Part shown: piece by piece, positions 1-12,600 of the stretch
Position numbering within the stretch: position 1 is the stretch's first letter
How the letters are laid out: every line of letters begins with the position of its first letter
Assembly (NCBI RefSeq): GCF_014529535.1
Contig: NW_023503334.1
Location: 372,001 to 436,000 of the forward strand
Reading direction: 5' to 3'
From: Bradysia coprophila
Lineage: Eukaryota > Arthropoda > Insecta > Diptera > Sciaridae
Length of the DNA stretch: 64,000 bases
Program-made: the position numbers and the translations under genes
The notes under the pieces: generated by a model
Told to the model about the DNA's origin: nothing
Databases searched by the model: none
The model's input: the letters and a program-made list of their open reading frames with translations, nothing else

Positions 1-3000
1 CCGGCCTGTTTAATCCTCAATGCTCAGGTAATTTCCTTCGAATACCTATCATTTTGATTGCACCACCCCCTAACATTTAGAACTTTTTGAGAGAGAAAAT
101 CACTAATAACAAATCCGTGCATGTAATCCACCCATTTGAAGCAATGAGTATGACTTGTAAAAGAAAATTAGCTGTATATAGTATAATCTCTACTACGTGT
201 GTTGCAAACGGGAGCACATTTTACTTTGCAACATTTCTCGCTAACAAATCATAAACAGATGGCATTCTTTGTACATAGATTTTTGTTTTCTATAAATTGC
301 TTTTTCGTCGGTGAAATAAAGCTCGACACTTCCCTTTTTGTATTTAATCCCGTCGAAAGCGGTATACGTAAATCCATTTTTTTTCGACAGTTCCATTTAA
401 TGGAAAAGAAGAAGAGCAAACAAGTTATATCGAAATATTGATTCTTGTTGTGGTTTTTACAGTTGTTAGCTGTTTGAGATTTTCGATAAATTTTGCAACT
501 GAAAATAAATCCACCAAAATTTTACTTCTAAGTTCTCTCAAACTTTATCTATCAAACCGAATCAAAAAAGCCTTATCTGAAACGATGTTTTCAGAACAGA
601 ATATCAAATAACATTGTACTGAACACGTTGTATTTCACCTGAAATTTTTGTTTTATCTTGTTCTGTTCTACAGATAAGACAAAATAAAAACTTGTGTAGT
701 AGTGTAGGTAGTCATCCAGAAACATTTTATTTCAACTTAATCTTTTCAGCCATTAAAAGTGAAATTGTAATACGCTATTTTGATAATGTTTGCGAATTTT
801 ATCGGTTCTACACCATTAGTGAGAATGTAATTGACTGAAAATTTTAATTAATTCTCATAACTGCAAACTCATGAGCCACTTCTCAAAGGCTCTGCAACTT
901 CCAAAGCATTAAACTTACTCGAAATTTATTTTCGGCATTTTTTTGTTACTACGGGAATTATGGTACCTGTCGAGCTTTTATCGTAGCATATCTTTGGAGG
1001 GAGGTAACGCGAAACCTCTTCATCAGAAATGTCCTGGCACATAACGACATTTTTGAAAACATGCTACAAACATTTCAGGATCAACCGAATGTTTCCTAAC
1101 AAAGAAGCCACATAAAAGTGCATTTTCGTCGGTTCGCTTAATAATTTACGTCTTAACTGAACTTCAGAAAGAAAAGGTCTTTTTGTGGTATCTTGTACGA
1201 AGAAAAATTGCATTCAACTTGACATGTTTAAGTTATGCCGTAATGTGCCAAGATAATCCTCTCTGCCAGATGAGAAATTTTACATTTTTCAATTTTATTT
1301 TTGCGTTGCTTCTTGAGAAAATACTGCGAAAAAAAATTGTTGTGCAACATCCCGTTATAATCAGGAAAAGTGTTTTTCTCCATTTTATACATATTACGCG
1401 ATGCAATATCACTGTACATAACATAATTGTATGTTGCATGAGAGATTCATTTTTTTACGGATTTTATTTAAGAAGTCTCCTATAAATATACTTTATCATC
1501 GATAAGTAAGAAAGCGTGTGAAAATATCGCAACGATTAAATAGTCGGTAATGGTAATTGATTCTAAGAATTCGAGGCCAGTGACTTATAGCCCATTCGAC
1601 GAAAGATATTATTCAAAGCAGAAACACAAAGACAACCCGAACCCACAATCGTACAGCCGCTGAAAGTTTTCCAAAAAGCCACCAAAATAGACCAAGGGTG
1701 GCTCTAAATTTATAAACACACAATCAAGGTCTCCGAGTCGGTTTTCTTTAAACATTATGTCCCTAAAAGTACGTACACCAACACAATCATGTGAATATTA
1801 GGCTTTTACAGACCGACTCGGAGGCGACTACGCAATTAACAAATGTCATACTCTATTTGTATCAAAAATGAGCATGTAGCATGTTATTGTATGAGCTGTT
1901 GAAAGCCTCTAAGAAATGATGTTGTCTTTTTGAATGGTAAATGGGTCGCATATTGATCTAAAATCGAGTTGATACTCAACCAACCACTTTTTTAAGTTTT
2001 GTTTATAAATTTCAGCGGTTGGTACTTCAGTCTCTCTTTTTGCAGTTAACCTTTTTAAAATTTTATCTGATATAGACAGTGCCAACCTTTGTATAGCGCG
2101 GTTTTATGTACAAAAATGTATGTTAAATCAAATGAAGTACAAGATTCTTTGTCAAACATTAGTCTCTACTTTAAACAAAAGAATTTACAGATTCAATAAC
2201 TGTATCGTGATTCGTCTGCTGTTTCTAAAAAGTTAATTTTATTTATTTAAAAAAAAATTGTTAGGAAGATTTACCGCTACCAGTGGTGTGATTTTCTTTT
2301 CTTTTTTTGCTTAAAATGATGTTATTTGTCGATCAAAAATATGTTGTTAAGAATGCTTCGATCTATTTATCGTTCTACTGATCGTAGTGTAACTTTTAAC
2401 AACAAAGAAACAAAAACGGTTTTTGAATAAAGAAAAAACTAGAAGAAATTGAATGAATCGTAAAACTTAAAAACTAAATTTTTATATAAGAAACGTAGGA
2501 CACAATATTTCAAAGAGTTTCAAATTATCGACCCTATTGTGTGGATAATTTCATTTAATGTTTTTTACCCTGTTAACTTTAGAAAGACGAAAAGATTAAC
2601 TTAAAACAAAGATAATTAACAACAATAAATTATACTTAAAAAAACCAATTGTTATTATACATATTCTTATCTATATAGGCGCTATGCTGAAAGTATCGAT
2701 CTCTATGTAACGCACATCATTTAATTAAAAAAAAAACAACAACCCACTTAACTGTTAAAAACAACCAAATCTATTTAAAACTAAAGTTTAAAAAAATTGT
2801 AAAACATATCTTTATATAGAAGATATGACGTGCTAACTAATAAGCTTTTTTGTATTTAAAAGTAAAATAATAATAAAAATGATCGAAAACATAAAATAGT
2901 TTCAAATTTGACAGTCTTAACGTTAAATTTCAATCCAAATATGAGTAAAAGGATAAATTTATTTTTTATTAGAATTTTAGTTTTTATTTTCAGACCGTAA

Positions 3001-4228
3001 AATTAGTAAGAACTTTTTTATTAATTACAAAACAAAACCAAAAAAAGTAAAATATATTTAATAAATATATAAATAAAATGAAGAAAAAAAAATATATTTG
3101 TAAATGGCTGTGTGTTACAGAAATGTGTTATCAGTTAGAATCGTTATACATATACATATGGACAATACCTAATTGATTTAAAAAATATTAACTGTTAATT
3201 ATACTTGATTAAAAATATAAGTAAAAAATAAAATTAAAAAACAAAAAAAAAATACTGCTGGTGATTCATTGGAATAAAGTATTAAAAAAACAGTAAAATT
3301 GAATGTTGCATAATGTTTATGTAGATAATTTAATTATAGAATGAAAAAAAAAACTTTTTTGAAATGAATTTATGAATTTATTGTATGTATACGTAATTGT
3401 TAAAATATATACGAAATAATTGTAAAAAACAAAATAAAATATGCACACGTAAATATCGGCATTTATAACTGTGTTAAATTATAATATGATAACAGAACCC
3501 CATTACATAAGACAGAGTCTGAGTATCCGAAGCATTGAAGCCAATAATGAGACCAATAATGTTTGATATAATAATTTGCATCCTTTATTATTCACAACTG
3601 GATTTAGGCCTCCCAATCAGGGGTATTTAGCCATGTAGAACCACGCGGGACATTGCGAGCTGTTAATGTGATGATACAAGGGACTATTTAAGTGAATATT
3701 TGCAAATAATTGTGAGAACTTCTCGAAATTTCGGAACATCTAACTGTTCTTAAGAATACCATTATCGAAATAGGCACATGTACATTTGGTATGCATAAAA
3801 AATAAACACAAAAAGATACACCGATATTGTAATCTCAAACAATGCTTAACGAGGCTCCAAATTCGTAATTTTCTCGTACTTATTATTGAGAGTTGACTTA
3901 AAGTTTCTTGAAAAATCATTACGAGAATTTTCAAGAATTTATGAGAAACTGCAAGAATTCCAATTCTCGAAAATTGACCGTGAAGACAATGTTAGGCAAG
4001 GATTAAATTAACCAGTTTCTAGACGTTCGTTTTCAAACCGCTAAATGGAAGCACTTTATGCGAGTGCAATTTTACTTTCACAAAAAAAATAATCAGAAAC
4101 TGGAGAAAATAATAGAAAATTTTTCTTGTGTTTATTTTCACTTAGGCGATATTTCTTGGCCTTTCTTCTCACTTTTACGATTATTTTTTTTAGATTCGTA
4201 AAACTAAAAATTATGCTGTTGACAATTT
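1..4228. other. gene-free AT-rich stretch
   Basis: No reading frame here has coding character, recognisable motifs or convincing splice sites. From about 2,200 to 3,470 the sequence is extremely AT-rich, with many A and T runs and several AATAAA-like words near 3,425. That would suit the 3' UTR or downstream flank of a gene lying before the window, but nothing proves it. A 12-base inverted repeat (1,731-1,742 against 1,812-1,823) is the only structured feature seen in the first 2 kb. Confidence 0.5.
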
Positions 4229-4296
4229 TTATAATTTTAGAAATTTTTCTTTGGATTTTTTAAATCGCCAGTGTGAGAAGAATTGCTGAGGCGATC

Positions 4297-4390
4297 GATG
4301 GGATCGACAATTTTGCTGCGTTTTCCATTGTTTCGCCTGTGGTGAATATCGAATTACAATGGCAAACGCAGCATAATTGTCGATCCCATC
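4297..4390. repeat. 94 bp hairpin (MITE-like inverted repeat)
   Basis: Positions 4,297-4,330 and 4,357-4,390 are 34-base inverted repeats with about two mismatches and a 26-base spacer. Both arms carry the core GATGGGATCGACAATT. A near-perfect palindrome of this size in non-coding DNA is typical of a short non-autonomous DNA transposon or of the core of one. No target-site duplication was identified. Confidence 0.7.
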
Positions 4391-4462
4391 AACGCAAAAT
4401 TTCACGTGTGCTTTCGACCTTATCTTTGAGATTTTTCTCACATTGGTGAATTAGGAAAGCAA

Positions 4463-4562
4463 AATCTCGCGCCGCTTCATTCACAATAATTCACTAAGTG
4501 ACATCTTCCTTATACAATATATGTCAAAATGTGAATTATTGTGAATGACGCGGCGCGAGATT
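4463..4562. repeat. 100 bp MITE with 32 bp inverted ends
   Basis: The left arm (4,463-4,494) and right arm (4,531-4,562) are 32-base inverted repeats that differ at one position. The outer end is AATCTCGCGCCGC, unusually GC-rich for this region. The element abuts the recognisable end of the NB-ARC relic at 4,563, so it may have inserted into or truncated that relic. Confidence 0.75.
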
Positions 4563-5047
4563 CCTAGCAACCAAATATTATCAGGATTCCATAATTTAGA
4601 TGAAACATATTCGAGAGCATCATCATCATTCAAAACTTACAAGTTTACACATTGCATGGAATCACTCCACTTTTGAATACGAGACGTTATAATAATATGA
4701 GGTCTAGTACCTGTCATGTCGTTAGAACAATTTTGATAATTTTTTTGTTTGCTTCTTCATCAACATTGTCGAAAACGATTACGGTTGGCGACGCTGACAA
4801 TTTGTTCAGTACTTTTGGAATTAGATACTTCAAAACCTTACCTTCAACTTTATCTTCCCTTTCGATTTCTATACTTAGATGATCCGCTATTTCTATAAAA
4901 GCCTTCGACATTAAACTAATGCTCTCTGAATTGATCTAGATGACAGATGACGACTGCGATTGTACTGGCAATTGGGCAATTATTGATTGTGTTCCTACGT
5001 CCAGTAAATTTTGGGTCCGGTTCGTTCAGACCAAAATAAATTGGATC
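4563..5047 (-). pseudogene. decayed NB-ARC (STAND ATPase) fragment
   Basis: The minus strand reads as broken pieces of an NB-ARC nucleotide-binding domain of the kind fused to TPR or ankyrin repeats in arthropods. In order they are a linker motif ending DPKFTGR (about 5,010), then SLMSKAFIEIADHLSI, then a Walker-B-like stretch VIVFDNVDE (about 4,755). A third frame carries PHIIITSRIQKW, the usual RNBS-B/sensor motif (about 4,670), and DDDALEYV. Connecting the pieces needs at least two frame changes (about 4,925 and 4,725) and passes a stop after the third piece begins. The P-loop GxGGxGK expected between the first two pieces is missing. It is therefore a relic and not a gene. The family call rests on motif order read by eye. 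Confidence 0.6.
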
Positions 5048-5280
5048 TGGCTTAGTGTCATTAATTTGCATGCTGAAAGTGGGAACAACAATTATTTTAT
5101 AAAACTGTTACAAGAAAATAAGGAATTATCTGATATTTCTAGAACCACACTATCAAGACTGACAAATTTGTAGGTCCAGAAACTATGTAGAATATACTGA
5201 AAACGAAAATGTGATAATTCCTTTTTTTTACGTGTAATGACTGGATTTAAGGTACTTTAACAACAATTAAACTCGGTGGG

Positions 5281-5427
5281 TAAAGGCCAACACACACTAG
5301 CATCTAGTGTCAGTTGGGAATATCATATTTCTATTGTTAAAACCGGTTTTAACCGATTTTAGCTGATTTGAACAATAGAAATATCGTATTCCCGATGACA
5401 CTAGATGCTAATGTGTGTTGGCCTTAA
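5281..5427. mobile_element. Harbinger-like MITE with TAA target duplication
   Basis: About 60 bases at each end are imperfect inverted repeats, with outer sequence AGGCCAACACACAC and an inner core of CATCTAGTGTCA and ATTTCTATTGTT. The element proper is 5,284-5,424, flanked by TAA at 5,281-5,283 and 5,425-5,427. A three-base TAA or TTA duplication is the known hallmark of PIF/Harbinger elements. There is no coding capacity. Confidence 0.7.
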
Positions 5428-5699
5428 CAAAGTACGGGAAGTAGTGCTAACGTAAACTGCAATAGATACCTCAGAGTGTATGTGGCAGAGTGTATATAAA
5501 TGTAGCCTCGGATTCCCCTCGGCGCATAAGTATTTGTTTGTATTGCATTCTTGTTTATGTAGAAAACATTTATGTTAAGTATGTTAAAAGACATGTACAA
5601 CAATCTACTATTACAAGCAATGGGCACAGGTTCAAAGTTTTGAAGTTACTTATTAGAAATAATCTGAGAAGGACTTTCGCACAATCTAACTTGAATGGA

Positions 5700-5875
5700 A
5701 ATGGAAAAAAGTTAACCACGGTACTAATACAATGCATGAAAATGAACTTAAATGAACATTGACATACATTCAATTAATTTTATTCGATAAATATAAGGCT
5801 ACCAAATATTTCAGGTCCCTAGTCAAATCCAGCGCTCCTGCCTGTTTTATTTTACTCTGCCGTGGGTCAACCCAT
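5700..5875 (+). repeat. dispersed repeat, second copy at window end
   Basis: This stretch matches the reverse complement of 63,830-63,992. Shared words in order are ATGAAAATGAACT, AAATGAACA, TTTTATTCG, TATTCAGGTCCCT (here TTTCAGGTCCCT), CTCCTGCCTG and TTTACTCTGCCGTG. It could be the 3' end of a retroelement, but no reading frame supports a class. The preceding bases (5,480-5,700) have no recognised gene. Confidence 0.65.
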
Positions 5876-6241
5876 CAGTAAATCTTAAAAAAGTTGGAAA
5901 CAACCGACATGACGTCACTAAACGTAGGTAACATTAATTTGGACATACGTTAACCCAAAATGTCCATGATTTTAGAACATACCGTATGTTCGTTGTTGGC
6001 TGCACGTTGCCATGAAGTGCATCGATTCTCAAGGCAGGACAATTATTTAGGAAATTTATTTCGGACATAGTTTTCGTAAATTCACACTTTACTTCAACGT
6101 AGAATACATAATAACTAAACCGAATCCAACATTGCAACTGACTCCGATGAATAATACCAGGCAGATTGTTTTAATAAACACACATAGATAACAATAAGAC
6201 GCTTCTGGTCATTAATAAGTAATGTTTTGGTATTGGAAATC

Positions 6242-6481
6242 AGTCAAAAAACCCTTAAAAGGCAAGTTCTTTATCTTACTTACAAAATAACTGAATCGCT
6301 GAGGGTGACACATTGTGCGCCGTACGCAAAAGTTTTATCAACAAAAAATTTACCCAAAAAATGTGTGAAAGATAATTTTACAAAAAGAAATGTGTGTCAT
6401 AAGAGTTGTAAGTTTTGTAAGTAAGATAACGAACTTGCGTCCAAGCTTGCGTCACATTTACCCTTTAAGGGTTTTTTGACT
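6242..6481. repeat. 240 bp hairpin element (MITE-like)
   Basis: The ends AGTCAAAAAACCCTTAAA (6,242) and its inverse (ending 6,481) pair. A second paired block, AAGTTC.TTATCTTACTTACAAAA, lies inside (6,265-6,288 and about 6,412-6,443). The right arm has an extra stretch of about 28 bases containing two GCAAGCTTG/GACGCAAG-like words. This is the structure of a non-autonomous DNA element. No target duplication was recognised. Confidence 0.65.
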
Positions 6482-6659
6482 TTTTGACTTTCGTAAGTTT
6501 GTCATGTCGACGACAACATCAAAAAACCTTGGTAAAGTTAAAAAATTCTAGAGAAATGAGCCTGAATCCCAAAAACCGATGGGAACCTTTTCTGATTGTG
6601 CAGAAATGCCAAATCATCGAAAAAAATTCCGCCTGTCAGCTGGCACCCCACTTATTTTT

Positions 6660-7190
6660 TCACTAAATTCGAAGATGTGTGAATCCGGGAAAAAAAATAA
6701 TGAAATTCGGTTCACCAGATCGTGAATAGGTCCTGCAGTAAGAGTATATCGGGCTACTCGACACTACAGTAAAGGGAGTGCTTTATTCTCTATTTCGAGC
6801 AGACGTTAACCAATATTCATGATTTTTTTATTGAGAGGTAATGCGTCAGTCAATGCTTTACAATGTGGCCACCAACTGCCTTTTTGATTTTAGTAGAAAC
6901 TATACAACTCGGTAAAAATCCTCCTTACTGTGCTGTTAATTTGGGAAGTTATTGGTTATGTGTTGGATGTGGTTCAGACAATCATTAACGGGTACCTATC
7001 TATATACAGTTTTATTCAGCTATATATAAGTACATAGGTCTATATTGAGCTATATACTCACATTATTAGCTGTAAAATGGTCGCTTTTAGTTATATATAG
7101 CTAAATATAGCGGTTTATAGATGTTTGTATAGGAATTTATTTAGTTGTACTTCGTACAACATTTTCAGTTAAATCGTAAATATTCCTTAC
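6660..7190 (+). repeat. dispersed repeat, related to 28.8-29.5 kb
   Basis: Blocks of this stretch recur in the same order at 28,826-29,510. They are ATGAAATTCGGTTCACC followed by a GTGA...TAGGTCC word, TTCATGATTTTTTT, a CTTAC..AATG.C..CCA block, TTGGTTATGTGT, and TATAGGAATTTAT. It ends in a TATA-rich part and the palindromic GTACTTCGTAC. It behaves as a diverged member of a long dispersed family of unknown class. Confidence 0.6.
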
Positions 7191-7689
7191 AAACCTGGAG
7201 AAGAATATGCTATTCTAACGCAATTTCCGCCATTTCTCTTGCATGCTTTAGCCAGTCATAGTAAATGTTCTTGCAACAATTTTTACTCTATCGAAAGTTT
7301 GACGAAAGGCACGAGCCAATTTCAACTTTATTTATTTTGGAGAAGAGAGAAAGGTGAGTTTGGACACATAATATTATTTGGCTAGAATATGACAAATAAT
7401 GACAGCAATTATTTGAAATCGATTGGTCTGAGTAGAAGTTCAAACAAAAACAAAAACTCAAACATTTTAGCATGTGAAAAAAGTATTTCTTCCCGAAAAA
7501 GCAATTTTATGGTGGACCTGTGCCTCTTCCTCACTGATTTAAACAATATAAATAATCTAGTGGCAAATGAATATTTTAAATAAGTATCGACATATCAATG
7601 CAGCTAATTATCGAGACTGTCTAAACAAAAAGAAGAATGGATTTGCTTCAAAAAGGCATCTGTAATCGACACAGGAATACACAGGATAC

Positions 7690-8160
7690 TATGGCACCGT
7701 CCCACATTCATCTTTATTTATTTATTACAGTAAAGCCAACTGCTTTCGCTTACTGGCTTAATAATGAGCATAAACCGGAGGCGAGTGTCGTCTCAGTCGA
7801 CCCATCGGAGACGACCCTATAGCCTTTGCCCAAGTCCATATGGTCCAAAAAGTCTTTCATGTAATGGACCTGATAAAGTAGCGACAAAAGCTGCCGGCGT
7901 TAAATTGATCAAGTACAAAAAATTACTGGAACTAAATTACATAATACTACCGTTTGCAATCGAGACGTTAGGCCCATGGTGTGCCGAAGCAATACAATTC
8001 ATCCATACTTTAGGAAATTTGATCCAGGAATGAACTAGTGAAAACACATCAAAAATGTACCTGAAACAGCGAATAGGTATATCAATACAACGCACGAACG
8101 CTGCCAAAGCTATGGTGAAGATCATAAAGGGTTGGATGAAATATTTTATATTTTACAAAA
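7690..8160 (+). pseudogene. decayed retroelement polyprotein C-terminus
   Basis: The plus strand carries a frame with FAIETLGPWCAEAIQF at about 7,950-8,000, then HTLGNLIQE, a TGA stop at 8,031-8,033, and in the same frame YLKQRIGISIQRTNAAK at about 8,056-8,106. The order LGPW..EA..FI..LG, then a short linker, then QRI..AIQR.NAA is the tail found after the reverse transcriptase of a widespread group of retroelement proteins. The upstream part (AFAYWLNNEHK, about 7,745) is in another frame. The internal stop and frame change make it a dead fragment. Confidence 0.55.
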
Positions 8161-9620
8161 TATTTCAGAATAATGTTGTAAATGGAATTCAATTCAAATA
8201 AAAATACTTATCAACTACAATTAAATAGGAAAAAAAGGAATACACAACGGGCTCAAAGGAGTATGTGTATGAAACACCAAGTTTTACTTGATACAAACTG
8301 AATTATAGATAAGAGATTAAATCTATGCGGAAATGTTTCGTTTTGCTTTTGTATACTTAAACTTTAATGTTATTCTAGTGAGAAATGACCAACCTAGAAA
8401 ATTAATGAACAAATTATGACTATTTGACTAATGACCGAAATTTTTACAATAAATTCATTTTGTAAGATCGAATTTCCGTCCCAAGTTTCTCAATCGCACA
8501 ATGGGAACATTTCTACTCTTGTTCAGAAGAATTTCATCTAATGTGGCACTGTCTAAGTGCCATATAATAAGTTTAAAGCAATCTAAATTCAACATTTCGT
8601 TTAACACAAATCCGCCAAGTCTACTATATAGACGATATCAGAAGAGAATCGTAACTTATTTCAATTTTACGACTGTACTCGACAAAGTAAAATGAGAATG
8701 AATACCCCACTGAGTACATTATTGTGAGAATTCTTTGTGAGAGTCTCTCGCTTGGCAGGTGGATAGCACAAAACGATGGGCATTATTATAGCGAAATTTC
8801 TTCGTCTTTTTTACCTCTTCTCCTCAATACATTGGCATAAAGTAAAATTTGTATAACAAAAGTGTGTATAAGTATTTTAAAAAAAATGTAACAGTAAATA
8901 AACCATATGATGAGAGACTTTTGAATGAAATTTTTCTTCAGTGAATGTCAGTGTGTTGTTGGGGTGTTTTGTGTGCGTATCGTGTTTAGCTTGACAGCAG
9001 CTGTTTATATAGTTTCAAAATAATATTTTTTTCCAATTTTTTTTTTCGTTTTTGGAAAATTGCTCCGATATTAAAAGTTCGACAAAATGCTGAAATTGTG
9101 TTCGAGTGATACTTAAAGAATTATGTTTAATTAGATCAAATTGGCATTCCAATATTGTGTGTGCTGTAGAGGAATCAGTATCGTGAAAAGTTACGTTTTT
9201 TCTTCTTCATTTCTTTTCTTTTTCTTCTTTCTATTATTCAGTGTCTAACCTCATTCTTAGAAAGTGCTACGATTTTATAAGTCATAAAGTGTTATTTAGA
9301 ACAATTTCTCCAAAGTGTATTATTAACTGTACATTCATTGTGCCGTCTATTTTTTTCGTATGTTGGTGGTGCGCTTTCGTGTACAATTTTTAATATTTTT
9401 TATTTTCGGTTTAAATAAAAATCAATTTCGTTCATTAAACAAAATCAAAATTTAAAGTTTGCACCAATAAAATAATAAATCAACGGGAACCATTGAAACA
9501 AACCATCATACATATATCACCAAAACTGTTCTGATTAAACGAACGAAAAATAAATAAAAACAAAAAGAAAAACCTAAAAGAAATTGTTGATAAAATTGGA
9601 TTAGAAAACCACATCGAAAA
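8161..9620 (+). promoter_or_regulatory. upstream region and probable 5' UTR of trihelix-BTB gene
   Basis: No coding frame is seen. The region just before the ATG at 9,621 is AT-rich, and an in-frame TAA lies shortly upstream of that ATG, which supports the start choice. A TTCAGTGAATGTCAGT stretch near 8,936 contains initiator-like TCAGT words and could mark transcription start, which would give a 5' UTR of about 0.7 kb. This is only a suggestion. Confidence 0.3.
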
Positions 9621-9660
9621 ATGCCACAACCGAATTGTCAATACACAACTCGATATTGTT
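9621..9660 (+). CDS. exon 1 of trihelix-BTB gene (start codon)
   Basis: This short exon encodes the first 13 residues (MPQPNCQYTTRYC) plus one base of the next codon. It ends at a consensus donor GTAAGT at 9,661. The start is chosen because it is the first ATG after an in-frame stop and because the split codon completed by exon 2 is the tryptophan expected at the head of a trihelix domain. Confidence 0.7.
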
Positions 9661-12600
9661 GTAAGTACCTATTCAAATATATAAAAATTTTCAATATATA
9701 AAAAAAAACAATTTCTGGTAGAGAAATTTCTGACAGAACGCTTAACGATTGTGTTACTTTCTTTTTATTATTTCTTCTTGTTAAAGAGTTTTAGTTTTGC
9801 ATACGTCAGAGAAAATTATTATAATTCTTATTCATTCTACTGTATATAGACATACATATTTCTGAGAGAGAGAGAAACTAGGCCAGCGAGTGTTTTGATC
9901 GCATAAATTAATATATTGTGTTTTTTTTATTATACATTACATTAATGAATTCAGCATGTTCTTAGCACCGTTCTTGACATCATACGCATAATATGATAGA
10001 ATTTATTAAAAACTAAAATTGAAACAAATTTTTTGTTTAGCATAATAGATTAAATTCGTACGTTTAGAGCGTCTTACTGATACCTTTTAATTAATTCTTT
10101 TCTATTTTCATTCAACGAATGGAAAAAAAATTAACAGGGGAAGCAGATAAAGTAAAAACTCTGATACGACTACGTGCAGAACTTTCTCCTTTGTTTACTG
10201 GAAAACGAAATGCTTCGAAATATGCATGGGCGTAAGTATTTAACATTTTTTTTTGTTGTAATTGGCACAAGTATGTATGTTTTTTTTATGAAATTGAAAT
10301 CTGCTGTATCAACCGAACGTATTTTTCGGTATATTTGGTATAATTTTTGATGTTATACCTGAGAGATGTGTGTTGTTCTATTGTAATTGACATAAATTAA
10401 CCGAAGACAGACAGAAAAAAAGTGTATAACTTAGCATAGAATGACATTTCGAAATGATTTAATTGGTTTTTAATTTTATCGAAATTTGTAGTGTGAGATT
10501 TTCGGGTCGCTAACAGAGACACTCTTCATGTTTATATATATATATTAATATATCGCATAACTAATATTATGCTGTTTTTAGGTATATCCACTTCTTCAAT
10601 AATAAGCGGAATATTTATTTATATATAGAAAGAAAGAAGAAAAAAATTATATTCGTCTCGAGATATTCGTTCATTCATATAGAAAATATATTTAATGGAA
10701 CATATTATATGCATATAGATATATATGCACGATGTTTATCATCATCAATAGTTTTAAAAATTTAAAAAGTAGAAAGTACATTAGGTAGAGGTATAGAAAT
10801 GTGTAAGAGTATATATTGGAATTTAAAATGACACACACGTTCTTTTCTAATAACGCATCGTTATATCATTAATGCGCGATGTGTACATTTATATATTTAT
10901 ATGCATACACATATGATGTACGGTATACATATATATATACGTATACTTATTGTGATTGAGGATTTTAGAAGAAATGAAAAAGAAATTAGAAATTGATTAG
11001 AAATATAGTATATATACCGATACTACACTATAACTTATAGTTTGTGTGGTAATTATTGTTTGGTATTATCTAAAGTCTCTTATAGTCAAATTGGCATACT
11101 ATACTTCTTTTGCTTATTGGAAAATATAAAATTTGTTTTCTTCTTTCTTTTCTTTTCTTATGTCTTTTGAATAGCGTAATTAGATGAGAATTCCCAACGC
11201 TCACTTTTACTTTTTTTCATGGGTTCTTTTCAAACGACAAAACAAATAAAATTTGTTTCTTTTTTAGAAGAAATTTTATATTCCTTCTTTTTTAAAACGT
11301 CTGATAAATTATAAACTCAACAATGTAGTTCGGTGTGCTTTCTTTTCTACCACACACACACACACACACACGCTCACAGAGACTTGCTAATTATGAAGTC
11401 AGAATGTCCGTAGCTATGCGAATTTCGACATATAAATGAGTCTGTTTGACCATCAAGTCACGGACTGATGTGGATAGGTCACCTAAAAACTCTAGCCACA
11501 TATCAGCGGACTATGAGCTCTTACATTTAGACCATCACTGTACCGATCCTAAATGCGAGGAAAAATTTCGAATCAAAATTCTTTATTGCTTTCATGTCGT
11601 GCTCAGTCAAGAATTCCTCTTGCGGTCACAGGTTGAATGTTGTGCTCCCTCTGCTCTGCAATTTCCCGATAAAATTATTGTTGTTGAACGTTCGTGTCCC
11701 CTTAAAGCCGACATGAACAGTCCCTTGAGAATGCTTTTTGACCGGTTGTTATATCTAGTTCAGAGTAAATCTGCCTCACGATATTCAAAGTGCAAATAAC
11801 GAACTCCATCAGAAGATGCGAAACAGAGCAAAAGAATTTAAACCGGATACCATCAGAACAACGAAAAGGGAATATCGTATTAATATCGTTGGGCCTTGCT
11901 CAATGTATCGCTAAATTTCTCTGTTATTTTTTGTTTTTGTTTCTTCATTTTAAATTTCTTTCCTGTTCTACTCTACATCTGCGACGTATTATATACAGCT
12001 CATTCATTATAAGCAGTCCGCGCACAAATTCGATCGTTTTATTTATCTCCTATTGAGTTTATCTGCCAAATAATTTATTAAAAAGTTGATTCGTCCATGC
12101 TATACACAAAGACTTTAGAACATGATTAGCGGGAAAGTAGTATTCGAAACAAGTGAAAATAAAACAAGTATTACAACAAGTGTATGTATTACTGACCATT
12201 TATAACGTGCTCTGTACACGCAAACTCTTGTAGATAATACGCGATTGTTGAAAGATAGTCTACGTCATTCTAAATGATAATTTAGATAAAATGTTCATAA
12301 AGGCAGGCTTAACAAGACTTTCAATTGTCTTGTTTATAAAACAAAATTTCGGCTAAGAGACTTCCGAAGACTTTAAGCGTTAGACACTTATTTCGGATAA
12401 CTGAAATCGTTTATATTTACAGAGTTCTGACTCAATCCATCGAATCACCATAATTAATCAGAAAATGTGTACGTTTTCCGTTTATTCTCGAAAACAAAGC
12501 GATTATCTTCTAGAACTCTTCTAATAGCTTTTCGGTGTCATGTATAACCGTTTATGGAAATGAAATTACTTCATTCTACACCCTGTAGAACAATGGCTAT

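Noticed and set aside
1731..1823. 12-base inverted repeat CTCCGAGTCGGT as a possible hairpin RNA
   Set aside because: The stem is short and the loop of about 70 bases has no pairing. Chance is a sufficient explanation.
4652..5173. Plus-strand open frames at 4,652-4,882 and 4,940-5,173
   Set aside because: They are antisense to the NB-ARC relic and have no motifs of their own.
11446..11799. 117-codon open frame inside the first large intron
   Set aside because: No motif, no usable start context and no splice support. The length is not exceptional for 64 kb on six frames. Possibly old transposon sequence, but no family was recognised.
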